DNA of 64,000 nucleotides from NCBI GenBank assembly GCA_963693315.1, contig OY856186.1:80481040-80545039 (forward strand). Direction: 5' to 3'. A program made the translations under genes and the position numbers. Positions 1 through 9,952 of this stretch are shown here, one piece after another (positions within the stretch are counted from its first letter, which is position 1; the number at the start of each line of letters is the position of its first letter). The DNA is from Diogma glabrata (Eukaryota > Arthropoda > Insecta > Diptera > Cylindrotomidae). The notes beneath the pieces were generated by a model. The model did no database searches, had not been told where the DNA came from, and saw nothing but the letters and a program-made list of their open reading frames with translations.

Positions 1-302
1 ATTTGAACCTGTAAATTAAACTCTTTCATGTAATCATGTACATGATATGCAGACATTGTTAAATAACAAAGTTTATTTGAAGTACTTAAAAATATATATA
101 TATAAAATTAAGAGCACAAAACTGACCAAATATATTACATAATCAAGACACTTTAAAAATTAAATTAAATAGAAAACTTCCTTAAAAACATGAACATGTG
201 ATAAACCGGCTAAACAAATTTGAAATGAATTGTCAAACATAATTTTCAAATTGATGCTAAAGTATTTACCGAACGTACTAATGCCATGAACATAATAACA
301 GC
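1..302. other. AT-rich sequence, nothing recognised
   Basis: Very AT-rich DNA with a short (TA)n run near 90-105. The only open frame is 60 codons with no recognisable protein character. I see no gene or repeat boundary here. Confidence 0.6.
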
Positions 303-973
303 GCATGCACAATGAAAAATTACTTTTACTCATGAGATCCAAGTTTGTATGAAAATTTATTTTGAGAAAAAAACAATTTATTTTTGAAATATATTTTTCT
401 CAATCAAAAAGTTTTAAGATTTGTTAACTTTTTCTCATGATCAATAGAGAATGAACCTAGCTACATTTTGAAGCATTGTGCTACTATTAAAAAATAATAA
501 TAAAAAGTTGCTCAAATCTCATAGAGTTATACCCATGACAGACACAAACTAGATAATCGTGAATTCCCGATTATCCTGTTATTTTTTTCAGTCTGTCACT
601 ACACGATTACACTGCTTTCAAGATAATCGTGTTTCATAACTAGATTATCGCAATCTTGTTTTTCAAACCCGATAATCGTGAAATGCGAAAAAGAGAAAGA
701 ACGTGTAAGAGTAATAGAACTATTTTTTAAACATTTTTAACGAAAAAGCTTTGACAGATAAATATAGCTTCAACAAAAAATATTAATTAGTTTCAAATTA
801 TGATTTCAGTATTATTATTTTATTGCTAGTAAAGTTTTATTAATTTCTAATCAGTCTGTTTTCTCGTAATTAATTTCCAAAATAATATTTTTATGTTATT
901 AAAATATCAAATGTGAAATACAGTTTGTTAGCATGCTGAAATCATTAAAGAATATTTCATTGAGTGAAACTAG

Positions 974-1409
974 CAGGCTGATTCTGAGTTAAGAGGTCTT
1001 AGCTATGATTATTTTTGTTATGACAATTTTTTTAAGAGGAATATCTTAATTGCGATTCTGTGAACGTTGTCATAAAAAACCTCATAATAACTCTACAAAT
1101 ATATTTTGGAGATCTTTCAAACGGCTATTTTTATAAACAAAAGTATTATAAAATGTCATATTTTCTTTTTAAATAATTTAAATACAAATTAACAGGCTGA
1201 TTCTGAGTTAAGAGGTCTTAACTATGATTATTTTTGTTATGACAATTTTTTTAAGAGGAATATCTTAATTGCGATTCTGTGAACGTTGTCATAAAAAACC
1301 TCATAATAACTACAAATATATTTTGGAGATCTTTCAAACGGCTATTTTTATAAACAAAAGTATTATAAAATGTCATATTTTCTTTTTAAATAATTTAAAT
1401 ACAAATTAA
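974..1409 (+). repeat. Two-copy tandem duplication, 219-bp period
   Basis: Sequence 974-1192 is repeated almost exactly at 1193-1409, including the terminal CAGGCTGATTCTGAG. The second copy differs by a short deletion near 1310 (AACTACAAAT where the first has AACTCTACAAAT) and at a few single bases. It duplicates the left end of the transposon at 974-2100, so the duplication arose within the element. Confidence 0.9.
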
Positions 1410-2100
1410 AATACCATATAAATTATTATTAAGAATTATGGTATAATCTATAATAATTTTTTATAAAAATCAAGTTTATGTTTTATAAAATTTTTTAAGG
1501 TATCAATAATTTTTGTTTGTGAAAATACCAAACGCCATTTTCAATAATCAAAAATGTATTTTATTTTATAATAATTTATATATAATTAATATAAAATTAT
1601 ATCATATATTAATTATTTTGCAATAAATTTGTGAGAAAAGAATTATTGTTTTTCCTTAAAGTTTATATAAAATTTGCAAAATTTTCATAAAACAACATGA
1701 GACGTAAAAGTTTGATATTGCAAATATGAAATTTTCAATCGCCATTTTATAAAATCAATATATATCAATATATATTGTTTTATATTTTTGATTCAAACTA
1801 AAATAAAATATAGATAATTGTTATAAATTTTATGATAATTACATAAATAATTCATAATTAATATTTTATCCTTTATTAATATAATTTTTCATACAAGAAT
1901 TCAAATAAAAAATATGAAACTTTAAGTTATGATGCTTAAGATGACCATGTTTGATGGTCTTACGTTAAGAGGTTTTTTTTTGACATCTCACAGTTGTGAC
2001 TACATACAGAATCGCATTTAAGAGGTTTTAGTCTTAGCTAAGAGAAAAGTCTTTGCTATGACTATTTTTACATCTGTGAGGGTATGTCAGAATCAGCCTG
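974..2100. mobile_element. Non-autonomous DNA transposon, 14-bp TIR, 3-bp TAG duplication
   Basis: CAGGCTGATTCTGA at 974-987 is perfectly inverted at 2087-2100, and the trinucleotide TAG flanks both sides (971-973 and 2101-2103). A 3-bp duplication with short TIRs suits PIF/Harbinger-like or CACTA-like elements; which one cannot be told. The 1.1-kb interior is AT-rich with no open frame. The left end is tandemly duplicated (separate entry). Confidence 0.72.
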
Positions 2101-2550
2101 TAGGTAAAATTCTGTAATCGTGTTTGTGTCTGTCTTTAAATTTTTCAGATCGCGATTACAATAATTAAAATTGAGATCGCGATTAGAGATAATCGGGATT
2201 ATGTTTGTGTCTGTCAATGGTATTAGAGTGCATGCACAATGAAATTATACTTTTAGTTATGATTCGAGCAACTTTTTATTATTGTTTTTTAATAGTAGTA
2301 CAATGCAGGTTTTAAATGTAGCTATAGGCTCATACTCTATCTATCAAGAAATCTTCAACTTTTTCATTGAGAAAAATATATTTCAAAAATAAGAGATTAA
2401 TGAGTAAAAGTAATATATTAGACCAATTGGCTTTTATTTACTGAATATTGGACCAATCAATTCCTTCAGCAACTCACTCAATTAAAAGCGGTTAAAGTAA
2501 TTTCATTGTGCATTCACTGCAATTCTTTTTACATAAACTTCAAAGATCGT

Positions 2551-2782
2551 TATATTGCTGTATGTGTTTGACACATTACATACAGCAATAATAATTAGAA
2601 ATCAGTAATTAATTATGTATTAAAATTTACTGTAAAAATATTAATAACGGAACTATGGTAAAAAAAACTTAAAGGCAACACAAAACCATCTTGATTTGCA
2701 AGAAATAACAATTATATAAAATTTTCGAAATACGATTCAGCTAATCACAACGACAAGTTTTTTTCGGGAAAAATGTCTACTT
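2551..2782 (+). repeat. Direct repeat A, copy 1 (partner 14472-14702)
   Basis: About 230 bp is clearly similar to 14472-14702 in the same orientation; for example TTAGAAATCAGTAATT and GCAAGAAATAACAATTAT are shared. The two copies lie just outside the two ends of the hAT element. The right copy runs into the 5' flank of the ETFRF1 gene; this left copy has no gene after it. Confidence 0.75.
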
Positions 2783-3399
2783 TATAGCTTTATTTTTACT
2801 CACGCGAGGTAGCTGTTTTCGAGTTGCATAAAATTACCCCATTTATAGGGTGACCAGATGTACTCTTTTCGAACAGGTTTTACTCTTTACTATTTTTTAA
2901 GCAAAATGTGTTAAATATACTCTTTTACAAATTTTAATTTTTCGGAAAATATATTACAAAATCAAAATCGGAAAATATATTACAAAATAGATGAAAAACG
3001 TCATCTACGCAGGTGAAAAAGTCGAAATTTGAACTTGACCATTTTTGATTTTCCTGAAACTTGGCATAGTATGGACAAAATAAAAAATACTACTTATTTT
3101 TAAAATTTTTTTAAAGTGCATAGTTTGAGCATAGGGAGCACCCCAACATGCATGAAAAATGAAAATTCTGCCATTCCTGCCATTAAAAAAAACTTTTTTA
3201 AAGATGGCGCTAGGCTCGAAGATCAATTAGAGTTTAATTAATTTTTTTCTGAAAATAGTTCCATCCTCTAAAATATATCAAATTTACAAAGATGCATTAA
3301 TTCTTGTTCTTGAGATATTTAATTTTAAAGACTTTTAGTACGACTGAAATTCGAATTTTTCTTCATTTTTTCAAACAATTTCCATTAACAAAAAATTTT

Positions 3400-4652
3400 A
3401 TTATATTTGCATTGTTGGCCCTGTTACGGTGCCAATTTATTATATTTGGACCTTTAATATAATCACACAAAGAAATTAATAGTAATGTTACGGTACTTAA
3501 AGGAATTCGGAGTGAACAGACCGTTCCCATTCGAATCCGAGATTTGGGAATCTCTTATTATCTTTTTCCTTAGTTTATCTCGACATTACAAAAGTAATGT
3601 CTAAATTAAAATTAACATAAATATTAATAATAAATACCTTAGTTGTAACTGTTGATTGCTGTCATCAATATTCTGTTGTTTTAATTTATTTGTTTGATTT
3701 TCCAATATCCCTTGACTAGCGTTTGACCTTCTAACTTCCCATTTATATATCTGCCTTTGAATCCATGCGGTTTTAACAACCGGAACAACCATCAAACAAA
3801 CGATTGTCTCTAACTGTGGTAATAGCTTCGATCACTGTTATCCTTGCTATTCATACTTTCGATAACATCAGTGGATACTTTATCTTCATGTACTGCCACA
3901 ATTTATAAAGCAGATTTAACAATTAATGACAACAATTATCCTTCTATGAAATAAAATAAAAAAAATATAATTGAAATTGTCATCCAAATTATCAGCTTTT
4001 TGATGAACAAACAAAAACACAAATCACTGTAAACTACTTAGCGGGGTGTAATCTTCCATTGTAATTACAGCCAATAAATAATGCTTTCACAAAAAAGTTA
4101 TTAAAATTAGAAATCAATTCTAACAATTAAACAAAACGACCTTGGAATTTTTCTTTGTTTACACTTCTTTTTTTATTTGCTTGATTGCAATTAAATACAT
4201 CACTTTTGAATTACAATATTATTGATTTATCACATCAAGGTTAAATAATACTATCAAATGACATTGATCTATATAAATTAAAATAGATTATTGGATGTTG
4301 TAATCCTTTTGAAAAGCAAAAATGGAATGAAATATAATTTTTAAATTATGAAATTGCAAAATGTGATTTTGATTTTTCCATCTTATGATGTCAAAACAAA
4401 ATCGGGCAATCTCCGAAAATTCAGTAATGATTAACAACGACGTCTGTTCATTAGCATTGGAAATAAAAATTTAGTACGTTCGTTTGCTTTTTATAGTATG
4501 TTCAAAATTTAACTAGCAGTTAAGTTTTAGAAAATTTTAAAATTATTATTAATGTAAGAATGAACGGAAACTAATGAAATGCATTTTTATTGAATTGAAA
4601 ACGAAGATGAATTTGGTTTTATTATTGTTTCGCGATTATTGCGATCGTTACA
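3400..4652 (-). repeat. Gypsy 3' LTR
   Basis: Same sequence as 11550-12802 as far as I compared by eye. On the minus strand it starts TGTAACGATCG. Its other end is ambiguous by up to 3 bp because of shared T/A bases. A 64-codon open frame at 3601-3795 (and its twin in the other LTR) is not a gene. Confidence 0.9.
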
Positions 4653-4976
4653 CCATGAATTCAAGGTAGAAACCAAGATTTTTACTCTTGAAATCACAAA
4701 AACGTCGCCATCCCCTCCATGACAGAAAACCACCGAACTACTTCCACTTATTAAACTGTATCTGGGATCGAGATACCCACCGTCACTGGCGTCAAGACCG
4801 ATGACCGGTTCCAACACTCATGAAGTCCTTAAGAACTTCACTGAGCATTGAGACCGACCATCCATCCGAACGTCAGCACCATGGACACCCCGATACAACC
4901 AGTAAGTATGACCTGAAGATGTGAACCCCAGAGACGACAATCAGCCAGAGGAACAACCCTACCTAACGAAAAGACA
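4653..4976 (-). other. Gypsy 3' non-coding segment
   Basis: 325 bp between the pol stop and the 3' LTR. It is richer in GC than the LTR and holds a partial open frame (4587-4817) that runs into the LTR and resembles no known protein. There is no env. A purine-rich patch on the minus strand, GGAGGGGATGG at about 4713-4723, is a possible displaced polypurine tract. Confidence 0.5.
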
Positions 4977-7900
4977 TCATTCCCTGATGTCTTTCGCGTG
5001 ATGTACTCCAAGATTCTTACCGCTCATATCTATGCACTCATAAAGTACATTTCCAATCTTAGTCTTAATCATTGCAGGCAAGAACTTTGGAGCCAATTTT
5101 GCCGAGAACCTTTTGGTAGCGTCACTCAAATGATGTTGCCGTACAAACACACGTTGTTGTGGTTGAAAAGTCCGTAGTTTAGATCGCAGGTTGTACTGAT
5201 GTTGCGATTTCTTAAAAGCTGCTTTTAAATTTTGTTGAACCCGGTTCCTAAGCAGAGTCAAATGATCAGTGCGTTCCATTTCCTCACCAGCATCTTCACC
5301 AAGCTGATGTAGTGATCTCAACAATTGGTAAGTATTCCCATCCGGAACTGGATGTTGACCAAATAATAAATAGTACGGTGAGTACTTGGTAGCTGAATGT
5401 ACTGCAGCCCGCAGTGCATACGCGATTTCACCAATTTGTGAGTCCCACTTGGTATGTTGACCTTTAAGGAACGCTCGGATTGCTGCTAAAACTGATCGGT
5501 TGACCCGCTCTGACGCGTTACTTTGAGGACTATAGACACCGGTCCTAATGTGTTTAATGCCGAAATCTGACAAAAGATTTTGAAAGTTCCTACTAGTGAA
5601 CTGTTTGCCATTGTCACTGTGTAGAAACTCTGGTACCCCATATGTAAGAAACACTTCATTCCTTAGAAAAGCATTCACCTTCGGTGAAGTTGCGTTTCTA
5701 AGTGGTTTCAGTAGTACAAACTTCGTAGCATGATCCAGAACTATCAATAACACCGTATTCCCAAGTGTAGAACGAGGATACGGTCCCAAAAAATCTATAT
5801 AGACTCTCTGCCATGGACGTGCTGTTTCGAATTGATATTGCATCGGAGGACGCAATATCTGATTCGTGGCTTTTGTTTGTTTACATGTGTCGCAGGACAC
5901 AACATAGTTGTGTACCTGTGACGCCATGCCCGGCCAATAATAAAGACGTCGAAGTAATTCTAAAGTCTTTTTAACACCTCCATGAGCAGCAGTACTATCA
6001 TCATGATGTTTCTGAATCATGTTTGAAGTCATCGGTTTTGGTACCCAGAGTTTCCACACAGGAACATCGTTGGGTATTGCATCAGGTCTTGGCTCAATAC
6101 GTATGTATAGCTTATCATCCACGACTTTAACAGATGGAAAGTCCTTGGGTGATGATTGAACTTTAGCTATCATATCCGTATATTCTTTGTGCCGATAACC
6201 TTCATTGTCGATTTTAATTTCACTGATGTGATGTACTAATGCTTCCGTCAATTCCTCGTGTGTATCGTCATAAAGACGAGATAGAGCATCAGGGACTATA
6301 TTTTGGGTACCTTTTTGGTGGACAATTGTAAAATCCATATGTTGGAGTTTTAGGCTCCACCTAGCCAGACGACCACTCAAGTCCTTCTGTGACATAAGCC
6401 ACTTCAGACTTGAGTGATCAGTCACAATTGTAAATCGGTGACCTTCAACATAGCCCCTGAATTTCTTCACACTCAGAATTGCCGCAAGACATTCAAGCTC
6501 AGAAACAGAATAGTTTCGTTGAGCTTTATTAAGTTTTTTCGACATGAAGGCTATCGGACACTCTTGTCCGTCAGTATCAACCTGATACAACACACTACCT
6601 ACTCCTGTCAGACTCGCATCGCATCTAATAAAGAACTCTTTATTATAATCAGGGTTAATTAATACTGGTGCTGTAGTCAGCAATCGTTTTAAATTTTCGA
6701 AAGCAGCTTGCGCTTCCAATGTCCATTTCAATTTTCCCGAACTCTTCTTTAATAAATCTGTGATTGGTGATACCACGCTTGCATAATTGGGTATGAAACG
6801 TTGGTACCAACCAGCCATTCCTAGTAAACGTCGTATTTGTTTTACTGTAGATGGAGCTGGGTACTCTGCTACAGCTCTTACCTTGTCAGGGTCTGTTCGA
6901 AGACCATCTTCACCAACCAGAAAACCTAAGTATTTCACCTCTCTCAGAACAAATTTGCTTTTCTTGAGGTTAATTGTTAACCCAGCCGCTCTTAACAATG
7001 AAGAGACTTTGGACAGCAATTCCATATGTTCCTGGAACGTGGAAGAGACTACCAATAAATCATCTAAATAAACAAAGACATTTTCGTGATATTGATGTGG
7101 TATCACTTTGTGCATTAGCCGACACATTGTCTGGGGAGCATTGCACAATCCAAAGGGCATAACCCGGAATTGATACAATGGACGACCAGGCACTGTGAAG
7201 GCTGTCTTGTCTCTAGATGCTTCTGCCAGAGGAATCTGCCAGAAAGCATCTTTGAGATCAATACTTGAAATGTACTTTGTGCTATTTAGACGACCTAGTA
7301 AGCCATCAATCAAGGGAAGTGGGTAAGCGTCCTTTTTAGTTAGTGAATTGACACGACGGCTATCAATACATAATCTGTTTTTACCAGATTCTTTTTGTAC
7401 CAGAACCACTGGCGAGCACCAAGAACTGTTACTCTCTTCGATCACGCCCATTTGAAGCATTCGGTCGAGTTCGGCATAAACCTTTAGTTGAACAGCCGGC
7501 GACGTGGGATAGTGCCTCTGTTTAACAGGTGCACTATCACCAACATCGATGACATGTTCAACTAAAGAAGTCTTTCCGAGTCCAGACACTTCAAATGACG
7601 GGAAAGAATCCTTGATCATATCCAGTTCTCGTTGCTGGTCAGTGGTGAGGTTATGTATATTAACAGTTTGTAGCTCTGTGCGAGTCAGTTCACTAACAAA
7701 TGAAGGAACAATACCAAATTTCTCCCAGAAATCTATGCCCAGGTAGAGCTCTTCTCGTAATCCAGGGACTATATGGAACCGCATTGGTTTAGTGGAGCCA
7801 TTCACAGTTATTGGAACTTCTATGTAACCTAAAATTTTATTTGCAGTACCATCCGCCGTACGAATACACGAAGTGTACTTACGGTAGGTTGTACCTGATG

Positions 7901-8297
7901 ATTCCAATAAATCCAAGGAATTTCTTCCAAGTATTGTGATTGACGCTCCACTATCCAATAGACCTGAGATATGTTTGTCCAAAATTTTTATTGTTAGTCG
8001 CGGCCGAGGATCCTTTGTTTCTGAAAGGATAGATGAAATACAAGCTTTACGAAATAATTTCCTCATCCTCCAATATCTAATGTTACGTTCAAGACGTCTA
8101 AAATATGTTCGATGTAATGATGGGAAATTAAATGTACTGGGTGATTTTATTCTGGTTTCCTGAGTGGTGATCGATCGTCCTGCGTTGCTACATCTCTCGT
8201 CGTTTTCTTCGGGCTCATTGGATGTTGAACCGAGGGTACCATCCCCGAAGCATGTACTCTCGGACGGTAGTTTACCGACGGGTGACAATATGAACAA
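4977..8297 (-). CDS. pol: Gypsy pol polyprotein (PR-RT-RNaseH-IN)
   Basis: A 1,106-codon open frame. Protease has the active-site motif DSGAS at residues 115-119. Reverse transcriptase has DLKDAFW (348-354) and the catalytic YLDD (410-413). RNase H has Asp560, Glu601, Asp627 and Asp670. Integrase has an HHCC zinc domain (His765, His772, Cys802, Cys805) and DDE residues Asp835, Asp895 and Glu930. All key residues are present, so the enzymes could be active. The Met at 8297 is only the first ATG of the frame; the natural product is more likely a Gag-Pol fusion made by -1 frameshifting in the overlap 8147-8297. Confidence 0.95.
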   Translation of the reverse strand: MFILSPVGKLPSESTCFGDGTLGSTSNEPEENDERCSNAGRSITTQETRIKSPSTFNFPSLHRTYFRRLERNIRYWRMRKLFRKACISSILSETKDPRPRLTIKILDKHISGLLDSGASITILGRNSLDLLESSGTTYRKYTSCIRTADGTANKILGYIEVPITVNGSTKPMRFHIVPGLREELYLGIDFWEKFGIVPSFVSELTRTELQTVNIHNLTTDQQRELDMIKDSFPSFEVSGLGKTSLVEHVIDVGDSAPVKQRHYPTSPAVQLKVYAELDRMLQMGVIEESNSSWCSPVVLVQKESGKNRLCIDSRRVNSLTKKDAYPLPLIDGLLGRLNSTKYISSIDLKDAFWQIPLAEASRDKTAFTVPGRPLYQFRVMPFGLCNAPQTMCRLMHKVIPHQYHENVFVYLDDLLVVSSTFQEHMELLSKVSSLLRAAGLTINLKKSKFVLREVKYLGFLVGEDGLRTDPDKVRAVAEYPAPSTVKQIRRLLGMAGWYQRFIPNYASVVSPITDLLKKSSGKLKWTLEAQAAFENLKRLLTTAPVLINPDYNKEFFIRCDASLTGVGSVLYQVDTDGQECPIAFMSKKLNKAQRNYSVSELECLAAILSVKKFRGYVEGHRFTIVTDHSSLKWLMSQKDLSGRLARWSLKLQHMDFTIVHQKGTQNIVPDALSRLYDDTHEELTEALVHHISEIKIDNEGYRHKEYTDMIAKVQSSPKDFPSVKVVDDKLYIRIEPRPDAIPNDVPVWKLWVPKPMTSNMIQKHHDDSTAAHGGVKKTLELLRRLYYWPGMASQVHNYVVSCDTCKQTKATNQILRPPMQYQFETARPWQRVYIDFLGPYPRSTLGNTVLLIVLDHATKFVLLKPLRNATSPKVNAFLRNEVFLTYGVPEFLHSDNGKQFTSRNFQNLLSDFGIKHIRTGVYSPQSNASERVNRSVLAAIRAFLKGQHTKWDSQIGEIAYALRAAVHSATKYSPYYLLFGQHPVPDGNTYQLLRSLHQLGEDAGEEMERTDHLTLLRNRVQQNLKAAFKKSQHQYNLRSKLRTFQPQQRVFVRQHHLSDATKRFSAKLAPKFLPAMIKTKIGNVLYECIDMSGKNLGVHHAKDIRE

Positions 8298-9952
8298 TTT
8301 GCATATATAACGTCCGGCTTATTACATTTCCAGCAGTGCAATTTTATTCTGTTTTTAGAACAATCAGGAGCTCGATGTCCATTTACCCCGCATCTAAAAC
8401 AGACAATTGGTTGTCTGGACATTGATGGACCAGGTTGATTAGTATTACCAGATGATATCGCAGGTCGTTGTAGAATTCTTCTAGGTTGTGTATCCACAGC
8501 TTCAATATATCCATCTTGTTCCGGATCTATTTCTGATTCATAGTCGTCCATTTGCTGTAGTTCGCTAATCCTTAAGTTTGACATTCTGGTTGGGACTGGT
8601 GTAGACCACAAACGTTCGAACTTCTGACACAATGTCCGAAGCTCGTCCATAGTTGTGATTGTTGCTGCAAGTGTAGCGTTCTTCAGTTCTACACTCAGTC
8701 CTTCCCTAGCGATTTCTAATAATTCAGCTGCAGCAAATGGTCGAACTAATCTCCGATTTAACGAACCCACTTCAACTAAATACTCATAAACGCTCTCTTT
8801 GACTTTCTGTTTACGGTTCAAAAGAACACGTAATACCGCTTTATCATCGGTGAGCGTACCGAAGGTGCGTAGGAGTCCTTCCCTAAGCACTGAGTAGGTC
8901 ACTTCCTCATATTCATGAGTCAAATTCAAATAATATCTATCGGCAGCTGCCTTGAGGTACCGTGGAACGATCGACCTCAGGTCGTCCCAGGACACACGGT
9001 CCCTCCTTGCAGCCGCCTCCACTCGATGGATAAACTCATGAACATCAGGAGAGTGACCATCCCCTGTGAAGTTCGGAACCCAATTTGAGTCATAACGACT
9101 CAAATTGTTCCTACGTACCTCTCGGTATGCTCCCGGTGACAATGCTGGAGCCGCGACACGAGATACCTGAGGAAGTGGGTTGTATGGTGGTGGTGCTGTT
9201 AATGGAGCTTGTGGATAATTTGTTTGAAATTGTTGTAACTGCTCCTGTGGTATCGGTTGATAATTCAGAGGCTGCTGTACCAATGCCGGATTGATGTATC
9301 TTTGTTCAGCTTGGAACGATGAACCCAGTTGTGGTAATGCGAAGTCCTCCGCTCTTAAACCTGATTGCTGAAGATAAGCCGGTGGTAATTGTTCCGACCG
9401 TCTCTGTTGTTGATGGTCTGTACGATTCAGACTATTTATTGTCTCAGTTATTGGCTGTACTGGGATCGGTGTGGATCTCTCACCTGGTCGAAAAGCAGGT
9501 GAAACAGATGGAGCAGATGATACTCCTGGTTTATTTTGTATAATTGGACGTGTTGACAGTGATCCTATTATATCCCAAGCGCGTGACAATTGCGAGATAG
9601 CGTAGGTGCGGGCTTCTTGCAAGTCATTGCGAGGACCCAACCTATTCATCCTACCTGTATAATGCAACACACGATTCGCCAAACCATCTAAGAAGATCTG
9701 ATTAACCGGTGGTTGAAGTCGACGTACCTGATCTAAAACAACTTGTGCTGCCTGCACCACCGTTTGAGACTCAGCTACCAAGTCTCTCGCATGAGATACC
9801 GTTACTGGAACTGCACCATGATTTACGTGGTTTCGCAGTTCCTCTGCCCAATTGACCCCTCTAAAATCCACACCCCGAACCAGACATTCGATCTGCAGTT
9901 CACCGGATTCCAAACCATAGAACGGATGGTCCACGCCAATGTGACTTGACAT
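8147..9952 (-). CDS. gag: Gypsy gag polyprotein
   Basis: A 601-residue open frame encodes the structural Gag of the Gypsy element, which forms the virus-like particle and binds element RNA. Residues about 230-300 are proline/glutamine-rich, and the region before the C-terminus holds a retroviral-type capsid-like segment. A CCHC zinc knuckle (CFRCGVNGHRAPDC, near residue 530) is followed by a second cysteine cluster (CWKC...C..C). The start Met is at 9952, the first ATG after the leader. It overlaps pol by 151 nt, with pol in the -1 frame, suggesting programmed -1 frameshifting. The frame is intact with no stops. Confidence 0.92.
   Translation of the reverse strand: MSSHIGVDHPFYGLESGELQIECLVRGVDFRGVNWAEELRNHVNHGAVPVTVSHARDLVAESQTVVQAAQVVLDQVRRLQPPVNQIFLDGLANRVLHYTGRMNRLGPRNDLQEARTYAISQLSRAWDIIGSLSTRPIIQNKPGVSSAPSVSPAFRPGERSTPIPVQPITETINSLNRTDHQQQRRSEQLPPAYLQQSGLRAEDFALPQLGSSFQAEQRYINPALVQQPLNYQPIPQEQLQQFQTNYPQAPLTAPPPYNPLPQVSRVAAPALSPGAYREVRRNNLSRYDSNWVPNFTGDGHSPDVHEFIHRVEAAARRDRVSWDDLRSIVPRYLKAAADRYYLNLTHEYEEVTYSVLREGLLRTFGTLTDDKAVLRVLLNRKQKVKESVYEYLVEVGSLNRRLVRPFAAAELLEIAREGLSVELKNATLAATITTMDELRTLCQKFERLWSTPVPTRMSNLRISELQQMDDYESEIDPEQDGYIEAVDTQPRRILQRPAISSGNTNQPGPSMSRQPIVCFRCGVNGHRAPDCSKNRIKLHCWKCNKPDVIYANCSYCHPSVNYRPRVHASGMVPSVQHPMSPKKTTRDVATQDDRSPLRKPE

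Larger units (their letters stand above)
537..2215. mobile_element. TIR element with GACAGACACAAAC ends
   Basis: Perfect 13-bp inverted ends, GACAGACACAAAC at 537-549 and its reverse complement at 2203-2215. Just inside both ends the octamer GATAATCG / CGATTATC recurs in both orientations (about 550-690 and 2105-2195), a layout typical of sub-terminal transposase-binding repeats. No transposase frame is present. No clear target duplication was found because the flanks themselves are partly inverted copies of each other. Confidence 0.6.
303..2516. mobile_element. Nested cluster of terminal-inverted-repeat miniature elements
   Basis: The motif GCATGCACAATGAAA occurs at 303-317 and 2230-2244, and in the opposite orientation near 2497-2511. 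Sequence at about 315-535 is broadly repeated in reverse complement at about 2250-2410 (for example AAAAAGTTGCTC against GAGCAACTTTTT), so the block can fold on itself. At least two further elements, 537-2215 and 974-2100, sit inside. No coding sequence is seen, so all appear non-autonomous. Outer boundaries are approximate. Confidence 0.6.

Noticed and set aside
3601..3795. 64-codon open frame repeated exactly at 11751-11945
   Set aside because: It is a pair only because it lies in the two LTRs; no protein character.
4587..4817. Possible small env-like frame after Gypsy pol
   Set aside because: Only 76 codons, crosses into the LTR, no signal peptide or membrane segment.
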